From positions 806,001-870,000 of the forward strand of contig CATOTI010000002.1 of NCBI GenBank assembly GCA_951813295.1: a stretch of DNA of 64,000 bases, in the 5' to 3' direction. This stretch comes from an uncultured Pseudomonadales bacterium. GTDB taxonomy: Bacteria > Pseudomonadota > Gammaproteobacteria > Pseudomonadales > Azotimanducaceae. A model generated the notes under the pieces. The model was not told where the DNA came from, did not search any database, and saw only the letters and a list, made by a program, of their open reading frames with translations. Positions 16,521 to 26,532 of the stretch are shown one piece after another (within the stretch, counting starts at the first letter, position 1; the number at the start of each line of letters is the position of its first letter). The position numbers and the translations under genes are program-made.

Positions 16521-17728
16521 CGCGCGCTGACCGTCTCGGCGTCAAAGGTTTCTTCCGCCACCTGCGGTTCTCTCGGCAGCGCGAGCGAGCAGATTGCAAT
16601 CAACCCGGCGGCGACCGCGAGCAGACCGAAGAGGGTCGTGAACCCCCAATTCGCGTGTACCCACGCGATGAGCGGTAGTGCCGACGCCATCACCGAGAAG
16701 GTCACGACGTAACGCATGGCGTACGCCCGGCTGCGCCACTCGCTGCTTGCAGCGCGCGCGACCAGAACATCATTGATCGGTATCTGGCCGAAAACCGCGA
16801 GCATAAAACCCGTGGCGGTCAGCAAGGCGGCCACGCCGCTGAGATTCATCATCACCACGAACAGCACCGCCTGAAGGAGCGCGACCGACATCAGCACGCG
16901 TCGAATCGGCATGCGGTCGACCAGGTAACCGACGACCAGTTGGGCCAGCGCCGCGACGCTGAAAACGACGAAAGCGTAGGACCCGATCGCGGACGCCGAC
17001 GTGCCGAGTTCAGCGAGTCTTTCGTCGAGCACCTTCGGTAACGCGAACGTCGTACTCTGGAAGATCAACCCGCCGATCGCCGTGGTGGCGAGAACCACAG
17101 CCATCACCCGGATGACGTTCCGGCCGAGCAACGTCGCCTCGCTCCCCGCCACGCTTTCCGATGCCGGAACTTCGCGGGAATCGAGCGAACGTCGGGCCGA
17201 CCAGTAGACCAACCCGACCAGGATCGACAAAACACCCGGAAGCCAGAACGCCGCCTGCCAGCCCGCGCGATCGAGCAAGAGCCCGGTCAAGAGCGCCGCA
17301 CTCGCGACGCCGAGGTTGCCGAAAACGCCGTTGAGCGCGAGCGGGACACCGACGCGCTCGCGACCACGCACGACCATGGCGAGGCCGACCGGGTGATAGA
17401 TCGCGGCGAAGCGCCCGAGGAACGTGATTGCGATGCCGATTTCGAGCGGCGTCGTGGCAAACGCCGCGAACGTCGACACGCTGCCAATGCCGGCGAAGAA
17501 GACCACCATCATGCCCGACCGACTCCACCGATCGGCGAGCCAGCCGGCCGGGATCGCGCCGAGCCCGAAGGCGATGAACCCAGGTGTGGCGTAGGGAATC
17601 AGCTCTGCATACGAGAGGTCCCAAGTCGTCGTGAGGGTCAGCGCTGCCGTCGCAAAGATCAGAAGGAAGTAGTGATCGAGAAAATGCCCGACATTGAGGA
17701 ACACGAACTCGGCTTGCTGTTTGGTCAT
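16517..17728 (-). CDS. MFS transporter
   Basis: A 403-aa inner-membrane protein with about 12 hydrophobic segments. Seen: the loop 2-3 motif AGWLADRWSRSG (MFS motif A) after TM2 and a matching VDRMPIRR in the second half, as expected for the two-lobed major facilitator fold. The order resembles the fosmidomycin-resistance-like branch, but substrate is unknown. ATG at 17728 follows GGAGG closely; a longer start at 17743 is possible. It is convergent with the VOC gene and divergent from the crotonase gene; the 211-bp gap 17729-17939 probably holds both promoters, but no motif stands out. Confidence 0.88.
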   Translation of the reverse strand: MTKQQAEFVFLNVGHFLDHYFLLIFATAALTLTTTWDLSYAELIPYATPGFIAFGLGAIPAGWLADRWSRSGMMVVFFAGIGSVSTFAAFATTPLEIGIAITFLGRFAAIYHPVGLAMVVRGRERVGVPLALNGVFGNLGVASAALLTGLLLDRAGWQAAFWLPGVLSILVGLVYWSARRSLDSREVPASESVAGSEATLLGRNVIRVMAVVLATTAIGGLIFQSTTFALPKVLDERLAELGTSASAIGSYAFVVFSVAALAQLVVGYLVDRMPIRRVLMSVALLQAVLFVVMMNLSGVAALLTATGFMLAVFGQIPINDVLVARAASSEWRSRAYAMRYVVTFSVMASALPLIAWVHANWGFTTLFGLLAVAAGLIAICSLALPREPQVAEETFDAETVSAR

Positions 17729-17939
17729 CCATCCTCCGGGCATCGGGACGCGGCGAAGATTGCGACGACACTCGTACGTCGTAAAGAGGGCGTTCGGTCA
17801 CTTGATTCGGGTGATCGGACACCATGATGACGGCAGCGACCTACCGAAGGGATCAGCGCACGGGTTAACGGGGTGTGCAAACGTCGAGAGCGATTCTGTA
17901 GATTGAATCGAATCGTCCAACCGCCAACGGAGTTCACAC

Positions 17940-18713
17940 GTGTCTTATGAAACCCTCCTGATCGAACGAGACAACTTCGTCACCACGATCACACTCAACC
18001 GACCGGAGCGGTTGAACGCCCTCACCACCCAACTGGCGGACGAACTCACGCATGCGCTCGCGACCGAAGATCAGAACGACGAGACCCGCGCTCTGGTGAT
18101 CACCGGAGCCGGACGCGCATTCAGCGCCGGCGCGGATCTGCAGCAACAAGGTGGCGCGAGTCAGTCGAGCAACGCCCCGACACTCGCCGAACGATTGTTC
18201 AATGCCTTGATCGATGTCGAGAAGCCCATCATCGCCGCGATCAATGGTGTCGCGGTGGGCGGCGGCTTCACGATGACGCTGCTCTGCGATATCCGTATCG
18301 CTTCAGATCAAGCTCGATTCCAGATGCCTTTCACAAAACTCGGCATCTGCGCCGAGCTCGGCTCCACCTACGTGCTACCGCGCCTGATCGGCCTGGGTCG
18401 CGCGACAGAGATGGTGCTCACTTCGAAGATGCTGGACGCCGCCGAAGGCGATCGAATGGGATTTCTGAACTACGTCGTCCCGGCCGATGAACTGATGGAT
18501 AAAGCCATGGAGATGGCCAACACGATCGCGGCCCTACCGCCACTATCGGTCCGTACCAACAAGCGCGGCCTCAAGCTCGGCGTGTCTTCGGACATCGACA
18601 GCCAGGTGCGGTTCGAGAACCTCGCGCTCACGATGCTGCACGGCACTGAGGACGCAAAGGAGGCAGCGCGGGCATTTCGCGAGAAGCGCGACCCGGTCTA
18701 TACCGGTCGGTAA
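17940..18713 (+). CDS. Enoyl-CoA hydratase/isomerase (crotonase) family
   Basis: A 257-aa crotonase-fold enzyme acting on acyl-CoA thioesters in the cytoplasm. Seen: ITLNRPERLNAL, the first oxyanion strand GRAFSAGADLQ, the second oxyanion block INGVAVGGGFTMTLLCDIRIA, the helix near FTKLGICAELGSTY with the Glu typical of hydratase catalysis, and the C-terminal FREKRDPVYTGR. Length is standard. GTG start at 17940. It is followed by a TauD gene after 17 bp, likely co-transcribed. Hydratase, isomerase or ligase-type reaction cannot be separated. Confidence 0.9.
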   Translation: MSYETLLIERDNFVTTITLNRPERLNALTTQLADELTHALATEDQNDETRALVITGAGRAFSAGADLQQQGGASQSSNAPTLAERLFNALIDVEKPIIAAINGVAVGGGFTMTLLCDIRIASDQARFQMPFTKLGICAELGSTYVLPRLIGLGRATEMVLTSKMLDAAEGDRMGFLNYVVPADELMDKAMEMANTIAALPPLSVRTNKRGLKLGVSSDIDSQVRFENLALTMLHGTEDAKEAARAFREKRDPVYTGR

Positions 18714-18730
18714 CAAACGAGGGATCGGCG

Positions 18731-19540
18731 ATGGCTGAAGTCAAAAGCGAAACGAATGTCGAACTGGCCCTGACGCCTCTTGCCGGCGTGATCGGCGCCG
18801 AGATCGACGTGGACCTCAAGACGCTCGACGACGCGACCTTTGCGGCCGTGCACGAGGCGTTCCTCGAATATGTGGTCGTCGTCTTTCCGAATCAGGATCT
18901 CACCGGCGACGACCAGGTCGCGTTCGCCCGCCGCTTCGGCGAACTCTACATGTTCCCTCACGCGCCGGGACTGGATGCTCATCCGGAGATCCTTCACATT
19001 CGAAGCCGCGCTGGCATCGGCAAAGGTCGCTGGCATTCCGATGCGACCTTCGACGCCACCCCGCCCGCGATATCGATCCTCGCCGCGAAAGAACTACCGG
19101 CCCTCGGCGGGGAGACCGGGTTCGCGAATCAGTACGCAGCGTTCGAGGCCCTGTCGCCGGGTATGCAGCGCCTTGCCGTAAGCCTCAATGCGGTGCATGA
19201 CGCACGATCCCACGCACGTCCCGAGGAAGACGCCACACATCCCGTCGTTCGGACCCACCCGCTGACGAACCGCCAGGCGCTCTTCGTCAACGAAGAGTTC
19301 ACCCGACGCTTCGAGAACATGACCGTCGAAGAAAGCCGGGGATTACTCAGCTATCTCACCACCCACGCCCACCAGCCCGAATTCTGCTATGTGCATCGCT
19401 GGCGCTCGGGCGACGTCGTGATGTGGGACAACCGGGCCGCACAACACTATCCAGTGCAAAACCGACCGGAAGGATCAACGCGCAGCATGTGGCGAGTCAC
19501 CATCGGCGGCGACCGACCGGCCTATCGGCCGGAGGCTTGA
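18731..19540 (+). CDS. TauD/TfdA family Fe(II)/2-oxoglutarate dioxygenase
   Basis: A 269-aa Fe(II)- and 2-oxoglutarate-dependent oxygenase. Seen: the iron ligands WHSDATF (HxD, about residue 100) and HYPVQNRPEG with the distal His, and the 2-oxoglutarate-binding Arg in RSMWRVTI near the C-terminus; opening block GVIGAEIDVDLKTL is typical for TauD. The families hydroxylate taurine, alkylsulfates, phenoxyacids or small amino acids; the substrate here is unknown. It follows the crotonase by 17 bp and converges with the MDR oxidoreductase (12 bp). A second, more divergent TauD-type gene is at 51770. Confidence 0.9.
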   Translation: MAEVKSETNVELALTPLAGVIGAEIDVDLKTLDDATFAAVHEAFLEYVVVVFPNQDLTGDDQVAFARRFGELYMFPHAPGLDAHPEILHIRSRAGIGKGRWHSDATFDATPPAISILAAKELPALGGETGFANQYAAFEALSPGMQRLAVSLNAVHDARSHARPEEDATHPVVRTHPLTNRQALFVNEEFTRRFENMTVEESRGLLSYLTTHAHQPEFCYVHRWRSGDVVMWDNRAAQHYPVQNRPEGSTRSMWRVTIGGDRPAYRPEA

Positions 19541-19552
19541 GCGGCGTCTTTC

Positions 19553-20578
19553 TCAACCAACACTCAGAACGATCTTGCCGACGTGGCGCTTCTGTTCGAA
19601 CGCGTGCTGCGCCGCTACGATCTGATCGAGGGGGTAGACGTCGGCGACAAGCGGCACGATTGACCCACTCTCGATCCGCTCGACCAAGGTGCCGAAAACG
19701 CCCGCGTCGAGCACGGTACAGCCAAAGAGACTGAGATCCTTCAAATAGAGCGTTCGAAGGTCGAGTTCCACGCCAGCGCCCGCGATTGCGCCTGCAACGG
19801 CGTAACGTCCGCCCGGCCGTAATACGTCTAGGAGCGACGGCCAGGTGGGTCCCGCGACGAGATCAACGACGACATCGATCGCGTCACGACCCAACGCTTC
19901 AACGATGTCGTCAATCCGGTCGATCGCCGTGCGCGCGCCCAAATCGCGCATCGCGTCGAACTTGGCTGGCGTCGACACCACGCAAACGGACGCGCCGCGA
20001 TCGACTGCCAGTTGCACCGCCGCCGAACCGACTCCCCCTGACGCCCCGGTCACCAACACGCGATCACCGGCCCGAACGGATGCCCGCGCGAGCATGTTCT
20101 GGGCCGTGGAGTACGAGCACGGAAATGACGCAAGTTCGACGTCCGTGTAGGCACTATCAATCTTGAAACAATGCCGCGCCGCCACCGCGACGTACTCGGC
20201 AAAACCACCGTCGCACTCCGACCCCAGATACCACGGACGCTCGAGCAAACGGCCGTTGGCTTCCGTGAGGCAGGGCTCGACGAGGACACGTTCGCCGACC
20301 CTCGTTTCTGGGACCTCGTCCCCCACTTCGACGATGTAGCCACAGACGTCAGCGCCCTGGATACGCGGGAACCCGATCGGCGACCCGGACCAGCCGGCAT
20401 CATCGGTACCGGCGGTTTTCGAGTACCAGCCGACGCGGGTATTGATGTCCGTGTTGTTCACGCCTGCCGCGGCGACCCGGACGCGCACGTCGCGAGGGCC
20501 GGGCTTCGGTACCCGAATATCGTCGCGCACGTCGAGTTTCTCGGTTCCGCCGTGGCCGATGAGAAGCGCTCCGCGCAT
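19553..20578 (-). CDS. Medium-chain dehydrogenase/reductase (quinone oxidoreductase-like)
   Basis: About 341 aa, MDR-superfamily NAD(P)H-dependent reductase. Seen: GroES-like N-terminal half with VAAAGVNNTDINTR and GADVCGYIVEVGDEV, then the Rossmann motif VTGASGGVGSAAVQLA, and the C-terminal DQIVAAQHAFEQKRHVGKIVL. The structural-zinc cysteine cluster and catalytic zinc pattern are absent, so it is the zinc-free quinone oxidoreductase or zeta-crystallin type. ATG at 20578 follows GAGGA; a GTG at 20593 overlaps the ABC stop. It is the last gene of the operon PhyH, ABC-A, ABC-B, MDR, and could act on the exported compound or a precursor. Confidence 0.88.
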   Translation of the reverse strand: MRGALLIGHGGTEKLDVRDDIRVPKPGPRDVRVRVAAAGVNNTDINTRVGWYSKTAGTDDAGWSGSPIGFPRIQGADVCGYIVEVGDEVPETRVGERVLVEPCLTEANGRLLERPWYLGSECDGGFAEYVAVAARHCFKIDSAYTDVELASFPCSYSTAQNMLARASVRAGDRVLVTGASGGVGSAAVQLAVDRGASVCVVSTPAKFDAMRDLGARTAIDRIDDIVEALGRDAIDVVVDLVAGPTWPSLLDVLRPGGRYAVAGAIAGAGVELDLRTLYLKDLSLFGCTVLDAGVFGTLVERIESGSIVPLVADVYPLDQIVAAQHAFEQKRHVGKIVLSVG

Positions 20579-20589
20579 CACGTCGATCC

Positions 20590-22542
20590 TCACGCAAGCT
20601 GCATTTCGACGAACTCGCGGTAACGTCCCGCCGCCGCCATCAAGTCATCGTGCGTGCCGGTCTCGACGACGCGACCGTCTTCGAGAAAGACGATCTGATC
20701 AGCCGCACGAATGGTCGACAAGCGATGCGCGATCACGATGACGAGACGTTCCTTCGCCACTTCAGATAACGCACCGACGAGTTCGCGTTCCGACACCGGA
20801 TCGAATGCCGCCGTCGGCTCGTCGAGAACGAGAATCGGTGTTTCGCGGACCAGGCCGCGGGCGATCGAAAGGCGCTGTTGCTGGCCGACCGACAATGTGT
20901 CGCCATGCCCGCTGATGAGCGTCTGAAGACCTTCGGGCAACGATTCGACGAGCGCGGTCGCCCCGGCAATCGCAAGAGCTTCCTCGATAGCCTCACGCGG
21001 CGCATCCGGTCGTCCGAGGCGAAGGTTTTCCTCGATCGTTCCCGACAAGAGCACGTGCTCCTGGAAGACGTAGGTGACGAACTCGCGAAGCTCGCGGGGG
21101 TCCGCGCTCGCAATGTCGGCTCCGTCGAACCGGACAGAACCAATGGCGGGTCGCAGGTAACCTGGTAGAAGGTAAGCGAGGGTCGTTTTACCGGCGCCGG
21201 TCGGACCGACGATTGCCACCATTTCGCCAACGGCGAACGAGAGATCGACGTCGACGAGCGCTTGTCGACCATCCGGATAGGAATACGAAACCCCTTCGAG
21301 ATCGACGCGCTCACGTATGCCGTCGATCGTCCCCGTCACGTCGGCTTCCGATGCGTAGTCGACCATGAAGAGAACGCGACGCACGGCGGCGACGTTGCCC
21401 TGCAGGCGGATCCAATAAAGTCCGATCTCGACGGTGACGAAAGCGAGCTGCAGGAAGACACCGATGAGCGCGGTGAAATCGCCGGCAGAGAGCGTTTCGC
21501 CGATGATCTGATCGGTGATGAGAACAAAACCGATCACACCCCCGAGCGTCGTCACCCCGATCCCCGCGGCAATCAGCGTGGCGTTGACGAGTTCGACGTA
21601 GCGCGAGCGGCGGAACGATTCTTCGCTGCGATCCGTGAATCGCTCGAGTTCGCGACTCTCGCCACCGAGACGCTGCACCGCGCCGATGTTGTCGATGTTC
21701 TCCTCGATCGCATTCGTCGTCGCCGCCCCCGCCGCGCGACTCGACTGATTGAGCCGACGCGCAAGCGCGGAGAATGGGAATGTGATGGCAAAGCCGAGCG
21801 GGATCACGCCGATCGCGACCCAGACGACTTCCGGGGCGACGTCCCCGTAGCTGTAGTTCATGAGGTAGAGCGAAAGCCCGGCGCTCAAGAGCGCAACGGC
21901 GGGGCTCAAGGTGAGCTGCAGACAGATAGCGGGAACCTGCGTCGCGTCGTACATCACCCGATAAATCGAATCGCCCACGCGCTGATCATCGAGCGTCGGG
22001 ATATCGAGTCGGACGAGGCGTTCGAACAGGCGCGTGCGGAGGTCATTGCCGATACGCTGATTGAGCCGAACATTGATCAAGTACTCGACGAGCCCCAAGA
22101 GTCCGCCTGCACGTGAATACCCCGCCGACAGGGCATTCTCGGACTTCGTCGCTTCATCCCGACCTTCGGGAACAACCAGCTCCGTCTCGGCCGTTCGCAA
22201 GCCCACGAAGATCAACATCACCAAGAAAACCGTCAGGACGATCATCATGATCGAGAGCGGATCACGCCCCTCGATCAGATCGAGCAACGGCTGCATGAAC
22301 GGCGGATAAGGCACGGCGTCGTTGATCATCGAAGGATCCCCGACGACACGATCCATCACGATTTTGGTGAGCCAGGGCAGCGTCGCGATCGGCAGGATCG
22401 AGATCAATGCCAAGCCGCATTTCGCGGCGAACAACGTCATGTGCGCCGTCAGAAGGCCGAGCGATCGGCCCATGATTCGCGCGGCCGCCCACGAAGAGAT
22501 CTCCGTCTGCGCATCCAGCCGATCGTCGAAAACCTCTGCCAC
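20590..22542 (-). CDS. ABC exporter, permease-ATPase subunit B (LSVGQ type)
   Basis: A 650-aa fused transmembrane plus nucleotide-binding ABC exporter half. Seen: about six hydrophobic segments in the first 350 residues, then Walker A GPTGAGKTT, Q-loop VFQEHVLL, a signature reading LSVGQQQR (not LSGGQ), Walker B ILVLDEPTA with the catalytic Glu, and switch His in IAHRLST. Between TM1-2 and before TM3 are long inserts (with PYPPFM and a SENALSAG stretch) shared only with the paralogue at 31940. GTG start overlaps the TAG of the A subunit (TAGTG), so the two form a heterodimer in all likelihood. Substrate unknown; lipid or small-molecule export from the inner membrane is inferred. Confidence 0.93.
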   Translation of the reverse strand: MAEVFDDRLDAQTEISSWAAARIMGRSLGLLTAHMTLFAAKCGLALISILPIATLPWLTKIVMDRVVGDPSMINDAVPYPPFMQPLLDLIEGRDPLSIMMIVLTVFLVMLIFVGLRTAETELVVPEGRDEATKSENALSAGYSRAGGLLGLVEYLINVRLNQRIGNDLRTRLFERLVRLDIPTLDDQRVGDSIYRVMYDATQVPAICLQLTLSPAVALLSAGLSLYLMNYSYGDVAPEVVWVAIGVIPLGFAITFPFSALARRLNQSSRAAGAATTNAIEENIDNIGAVQRLGGESRELERFTDRSEESFRRSRYVELVNATLIAAGIGVTTLGGVIGFVLITDQIIGETLSAGDFTALIGVFLQLAFVTVEIGLYWIRLQGNVAAVRRVLFMVDYASEADVTGTIDGIRERVDLEGVSYSYPDGRQALVDVDLSFAVGEMVAIVGPTGAGKTTLAYLLPGYLRPAIGSVRFDGADIASADPRELREFVTYVFQEHVLLSGTIEENLRLGRPDAPREAIEEALAIAGATALVESLPEGLQTLISGHGDTLSVGQQQRLSIARGLVRETPILVLDEPTAAFDPVSERELVGALSEVAKERLVIVIAHRLSTIRAADQIVFLEDGRVVETGTHDDLMAAAGRYREFVEMQLA

Positions 22543-24449
22543 TAGACCGCCGACTCGGCTTGCACGAAGCCGAAATACCCGCGCCGGGCGGCCATGAGTT
22601 CATCATGCGTGCCGACCTCGGCGATCACACCGTCGTCGAGAAAGGCAATCTGATCGGCTTGGCGGATCGTCGCCAATCGATGCGTGATCAGGAAAACGAC
22701 CCGATCACGCCCCCACGCGCGCAAGCGCTCGAGCACCACTCGCTCGGTCCGAGCGTCCAGCGAGGCCGTCGGTTCATCGAGAATCAGGATAGGCGCGCCG
22801 CGCAAAACCGCTCGAGCGATCGAGAGTCGCTGCCGCTGGCCGGTCGAGAGTTTCGCCCCACGTTCCCCCAGCATCGTCGCGAACCCGTCCGGCAGCGCGT
22901 CGATGAACTCGGTCGCCGCCGCGACGGTCGCGGCCTCGCGCACCGCCTCCGGGGAAGCTTCTTCGGCATACCGGATGTTCTCTTCGACGGTGGCCGCAAA
23001 CAGCACGTTCTTCTGCAACGCGACAGCGCTCATCGACCGCAAGGCGGCGAGGTCAAAGCCGCGGATATCCTGCCCGTTGATCGCTATCGATCCCGACGCC
23101 GGATCATCGGTTCGCAGAAGTAGCGACAAGAGCGTCGATTTCCCCGCGCCCGACGGGCCGACGATCGCCGTGATCGCTCCCTTGCGCGCTTCCAGCGATG
23201 CGCCGTCGAGAATCGGCGATGACGTTCCATATCCGAAGACGACCCCGTCCCAATTCACCTTTTCGACGACCGGCGGCGGCGTGATGGGGTTCTCCGGCGA
23301 GACCACGCGCGGTTCGAGGTCGAGCAGGAAAAACGCTCGTTCGAGCCCCACGGTCAGGTCCTGGGCGAGCGCCCAGAGCTGCGAGACTTCTCGGTGGTGG
23401 CCCGCGTATTGCGTGCCGGCGTCGGTGGCCTGACGAAACGCCCCCAGATTCCATATCGCAAATCCGACGAAGGCGACCGCGCCACCGAGCAACGTCGCGT
23501 CACCCGCGATCGTCCATTGCGCGGCGAAGTATTCGCCGACGAGCATCATGGTCATGACGACGAGACTGACGCCGACGGCCACGAGTACCACGACTTTGCG
23601 GAACTCGTACGCGGCATCGAGCGCTACGTGTGATGCCGCATCGAACGACGCCACCGCACGCTCTTCCGCGCCATTGGCCTTCAGCACACGGATTGCGGAA
23701 AGCGTCTCCTGGATCTCGGCCGTCAACGCACTGTTGGCTTCACGCTGTTCACGCGAAAGCCGACGGATCCTCGGCGTCGCGACATAAAGCACAAAGCCGA
23801 CCGGAACGAGCACTAGTGCCGCGAGGAATCCGAGCGTAAGGCTGAAGAGCGATAAGAGGCCCAGCCCGAGCAGCAACATGCCGAATGCGCGGGCCGGCGT
23901 GATGATGAAGTTCTGCAGGACGTTCGTGATCGCGGCGCTGTCCTGATAGACACGGTAGATCGCGTCCCCAGCACCCGCCTCCTGGTGATACGCGAGCGAA
24001 AGGTGCTGGGCGTTGTTCAGCATGCGCACCCGCAAGGCCTGGTTGATCGCCTGGTAGATCCAAGCCATGTAGTAGCTCACGAGCGCGATCGAGGCCATCA
24101 GGATGCCCACGAAGACGAAGATCCAGACGATGAAGCGATTGCGCACCGTCATACGTTGCTCGTCGGTGAGCTGATCGGTGCTCTCGGACTCGGCCGTGGG
24201 ATCCGCGACATAGGTCTCGTCGAGAAGGAACATCGCCGCCTGAAAGGGCTGCAACTTCGTCCCGGTGACGATCTTGTTGAAGACCACGTCGTTCCAGACG
24301 AGAAACGCGCCGTAGTAGAGAACGCCGACGAGCGCGTTCAGCACTAAATAGATGACCAGGTGCGTCACCATCGGGCGGTAGTACGGCCAGCAGCGGCGCA
24401 CGAGGTGAACAATCTCGCCGAAACTGAGCGATTCACTCGACGGCTTCAT
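22542..24449 (-). CDS. ABC exporter, permease-ATPase subunit A (LSTGQ type)
   Basis: A 635-aa ABC exporter half, partner of the next gene. Seen: six hydrophobic segments, a long first extracytoplasmic loop holding LLDETYV and an acidic stretch, the intracellular coupling block AGDAIYRVYQDSA, Walker A GPSGAGKST, Q-loop ALQKNVLF, signature LSTGQRQR, Walker B ILILDEPTA with Glu, and switch THRLAT. It is clearly paralogous to the protein at 29988, which has the same loop (LMLDETYI) and signature. ATG start at 24449, 39 bp after the PhyH stop. Both subunits keep the Walker B Glu, so the usual degenerate-site asymmetry is not obvious. Confidence 0.93.
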   Translation of the reverse strand: MKPSSESLSFGEIVHLVRRCWPYYRPMVTHLVIYLVLNALVGVLYYGAFLVWNDVVFNKIVTGTKLQPFQAAMFLLDETYVADPTAESESTDQLTDEQRMTVRNRFIVWIFVFVGILMASIALVSYYMAWIYQAINQALRVRMLNNAQHLSLAYHQEAGAGDAIYRVYQDSAAITNVLQNFIITPARAFGMLLLGLGLLSLFSLTLGFLAALVLVPVGFVLYVATPRIRRLSREQREANSALTAEIQETLSAIRVLKANGAEERAVASFDAASHVALDAAYEFRKVVVLVAVGVSLVVMTMMLVGEYFAAQWTIAGDATLLGGAVAFVGFAIWNLGAFRQATDAGTQYAGHHREVSQLWALAQDLTVGLERAFFLLDLEPRVVSPENPITPPPVVEKVNWDGVVFGYGTSSPILDGASLEARKGAITAIVGPSGAGKSTLLSLLLRTDDPASGSIAINGQDIRGFDLAALRSMSAVALQKNVLFAATVEENIRYAEEASPEAVREAATVAAATEFIDALPDGFATMLGERGAKLSTGQRQRLSIARAVLRGAPILILDEPTASLDARTERVVLERLRAWGRDRVVFLITHRLATIRQADQIAFLDDGVIAEVGTHDELMAARRGYFGFVQAESAV

Positions 24450-24488
24450 GCGGAATCGTCAATCAAAGCGAGCGGCCAACACGCGAAA

Positions 24489-25538
24489 CTAGACCTCGGC
24501 CAACGCTTCTCGATAGGGCGTCATATCCATGCCGAATGGACCGTGGCGCGCCTCCACCGCCGCGATCGTCGCGTCGTTCCAGTAGCTGGAACCCGGTTGC
24601 GGAAAGCCAAGCACCGCGCGTTGATCGAGGCTTGCATCGGCCAATAAACGCTCGAAGAACTTGCCTCGCGAGTAAGCCGACCACGACCATCCCTTGTGCA
24701 GCGTGCTGATCCACTCACATTCCGCTCGCCGGAAAGTGAGGTTGTGTACCAGACGAAGTGCGCCGGGAATCATCGGTGTCCCCCGGTGCCAGGTGTCATG
24801 GCGGTAAAACAGCACGTCGCCCCGCCGAAAATCGACATAGCGTTCGCGCTCGTAAAGCGATCGGCGCCACTCCGCGAGCCCGGGGCGCCGCTCGGCGAAA
24901 AAGGTCTCAGCCGATTCCTTGTCGTTCAAGTAGTCGAGTTCACCGACCCCTGGCGTATCGACGATCGGCCATCGATAGGCGGGATCGTCGGAACCCTCAC
25001 GCGGAACGACGGCGGTCGGTCCGCCACAGCCATCGATATCGCACAGATAGACGATCATCTCGACCGCCTCGGGTGATTCCCACGGCGCCGGATGGACCAA
25101 CGTGTGGTTCGGGAAATCGACGTGAATTCGCTGGTCTTGGTTATCGAGCGCGCCGCGCGCGTCCGCGCGCCCGTATTTCGGCCAGAGATCGGATTGGGTG
25201 AGGCGGACGTCTTGGATCCGAGTACCGAGCAGTTCGGTCACCGCACCGAGGAGATTCGGATGCAACGTCACCTCGTTGAGCCCACTAATGGTGCTCGGAA
25301 ACACCAGATTGCCGCCGAAACCCCGCTTGGTTTCTGCCTCATCCGACCCCGGTGGCGCGATCATCTCGGCGGCCTCTTCGAAAAGCCTTCGCATGAGTTC
25401 ACCACCGAAAAGGCCTGAAACGAAAGCGAACCCGCGCTCACGCCACGAGGCAATCGCGGCGTCGTCGAGGACGCCGTTGGCGCCCGGTTGGACCGGACGC
25501 GCCCTTAACATGCGAGATGGATCGATCTCTGTCTTCAT
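24489..25538 (-). CDS. Phytanoyl-CoA dioxygenase (PhyH) family protein
   Basis: A 349-aa Fe(II)/2-oxoglutarate oxygenase of the PhyH family. Seen: RERGFAFVSGLF opening, the iron ligands in IHVDFPNHTL (HxD), and a distal FYRHDTWHRGTPM with the second His and the following Arg-containing strand. The family hydroxylates fatty acyl-CoAs, halogenates or oxidises natural products. First gene of the minus-strand operon with the A/B exporter and MDR enzyme, so it may modify the transported compound. ATG start at 25538. A second PhyH-type protein is at 39703. Confidence 0.88.
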   Translation of the reverse strand: MKTEIDPSRMLRARPVQPGANGVLDDAAIASWRERGFAFVSGLFGGELMRRLFEEAAEMIAPPGSDEAETKRGFGGNLVFPSTISGLNEVTLHPNLLGAVTELLGTRIQDVRLTQSDLWPKYGRADARGALDNQDQRIHVDFPNHTLVHPAPWESPEAVEMIVYLCDIDGCGGPTAVVPREGSDDPAYRWPIVDTPGVGELDYLNDKESAETFFAERRPGLAEWRRSLYERERYVDFRRGDVLFYRHDTWHRGTPMIPGALRLVHNLTFRRAECEWISTLHKGWSWSAYSRGKFFERLLADASLDQRAVLGFPQPGSSYWNDATIAAVEARHGPFGMDMTPYREALAEV

Positions 25539-25624
25539 GCCGACAAGCCTAAGCCCTGCGCGTCGCGATAGCCTCGTCTTTTTGACCCGTTGCCGGGTCT
25601 CCCCGACATGAAGACAACCGCCCT

Positions 25625-26386
25625 ATGTTGAAACCCCTGAGTCGTGACGAGCTTCTCCAAATCGACGCGCGAATCTCGGATCGGGACGGTTGGGATTTCT
25701 CGCGCATGCGGGAGTCGTTCGGCGATCCGCCCTTCACCTTCGAGTCGACGCTCGACGGTTTGATCGATCCCACGACACGATTACTCGACCAAGGCACTGG
25801 CGGCGGCGAGCGGCTCCTGGCTCACGCGGCGCGGTTCGGCGAGGCGGTCGGTATCGACATCGAGCCGGGGATGATCGATACCGCCGAGCGGAACCGCCGG
25901 AGTGCAGGCGTCGAAAACGTTTCCTTCGTCCCGGCCGACAACGCGGCCACGAGATTCCCGGACGCGTCGTTCGATCTCATCACGAATCGACATTCCGTCC
26001 TCGCGATCGAGGAAACCGCTCGGCTTCTCGCGTACGGCGGACACTTTCTCATCCAGCACGTGGGCGGTGACAACGCGGCCAACCTCTTCGAGCTATTCGC
26101 CTGGCGCAGCAATTTTCCGAGCGAATGGAGTGAACCGTTGATCGCGATCAAACCGCATCTCGAGGGCTTCGGTCTCGAGGCCATCGAATCACACGAATAC
26201 CGCATTGATTGGTGGATACACGACATCGAATCACTGATCTTCTGGCTGCATTCGGTGCCGACACCATCGACCTTCGATATCGAGGAACACTGGATCGGGA
26301 TCAACCGTGCGATAGAGGTGCTGGGCGACGACCGAGGGATCCGTACGGTCGAGCACCGCGAGATGCTCGTCGCGCGGCGCGTCTGA
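25625..26386 (+). CDS. SAM-dependent class I methyltransferase
   Basis: A 253-aa Rossmann-fold methyltransferase. Seen: motif I as LLDQGTGGGERLLAHAARFG, the acidic post-I strand AVGIDIEPGMIDTAERN, motif II with FVPADNAATRFPDASFDLITNRHSV, and a HFLIQHVGGDN block after. The family methylates small molecules or tRNA; the sequence after the core shows no substrate domain. ATG start at 25625. It is divergent from the PhyH operon (86 bp between) and lies ahead of a damaged GNAT gene. The 146-bp gap to 26532 contains an A-rich tract (about 26456-26480) but no recognisable site. Confidence 0.88.
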   Translation: MLKPLSRDELLQIDARISDRDGWDFSRMRESFGDPPFTFESTLDGLIDPTTRLLDQGTGGGERLLAHAARFGEAVGIDIEPGMIDTAERNRRSAGVENVSFVPADNAATRFPDASFDLITNRHSVLAIEETARLLAYGGHFLIQHVGGDNAANLFELFAWRSNFPSEWSEPLIAIKPHLEGFGLEAIESHEYRIDWWIHDIESLIFWLHSVPTPSTFDIEEHWIGINRAIEVLGDDRGIRTVEHREMLVARRV

Positions 26387-26532
26387 GTGCGATTTTGGTT
26401 TCTTTCCGCAATCGAGATCGGTACGGTCGCGCTCGGACCGTTGGCGCGGCTCATGAGAAAAAATGAGTAAAAAAGAAGGGACTGGAAAAGTTCTATCCGT
26501 GCCGAATGCTAGGAGTGACTCGAAGGAATCGT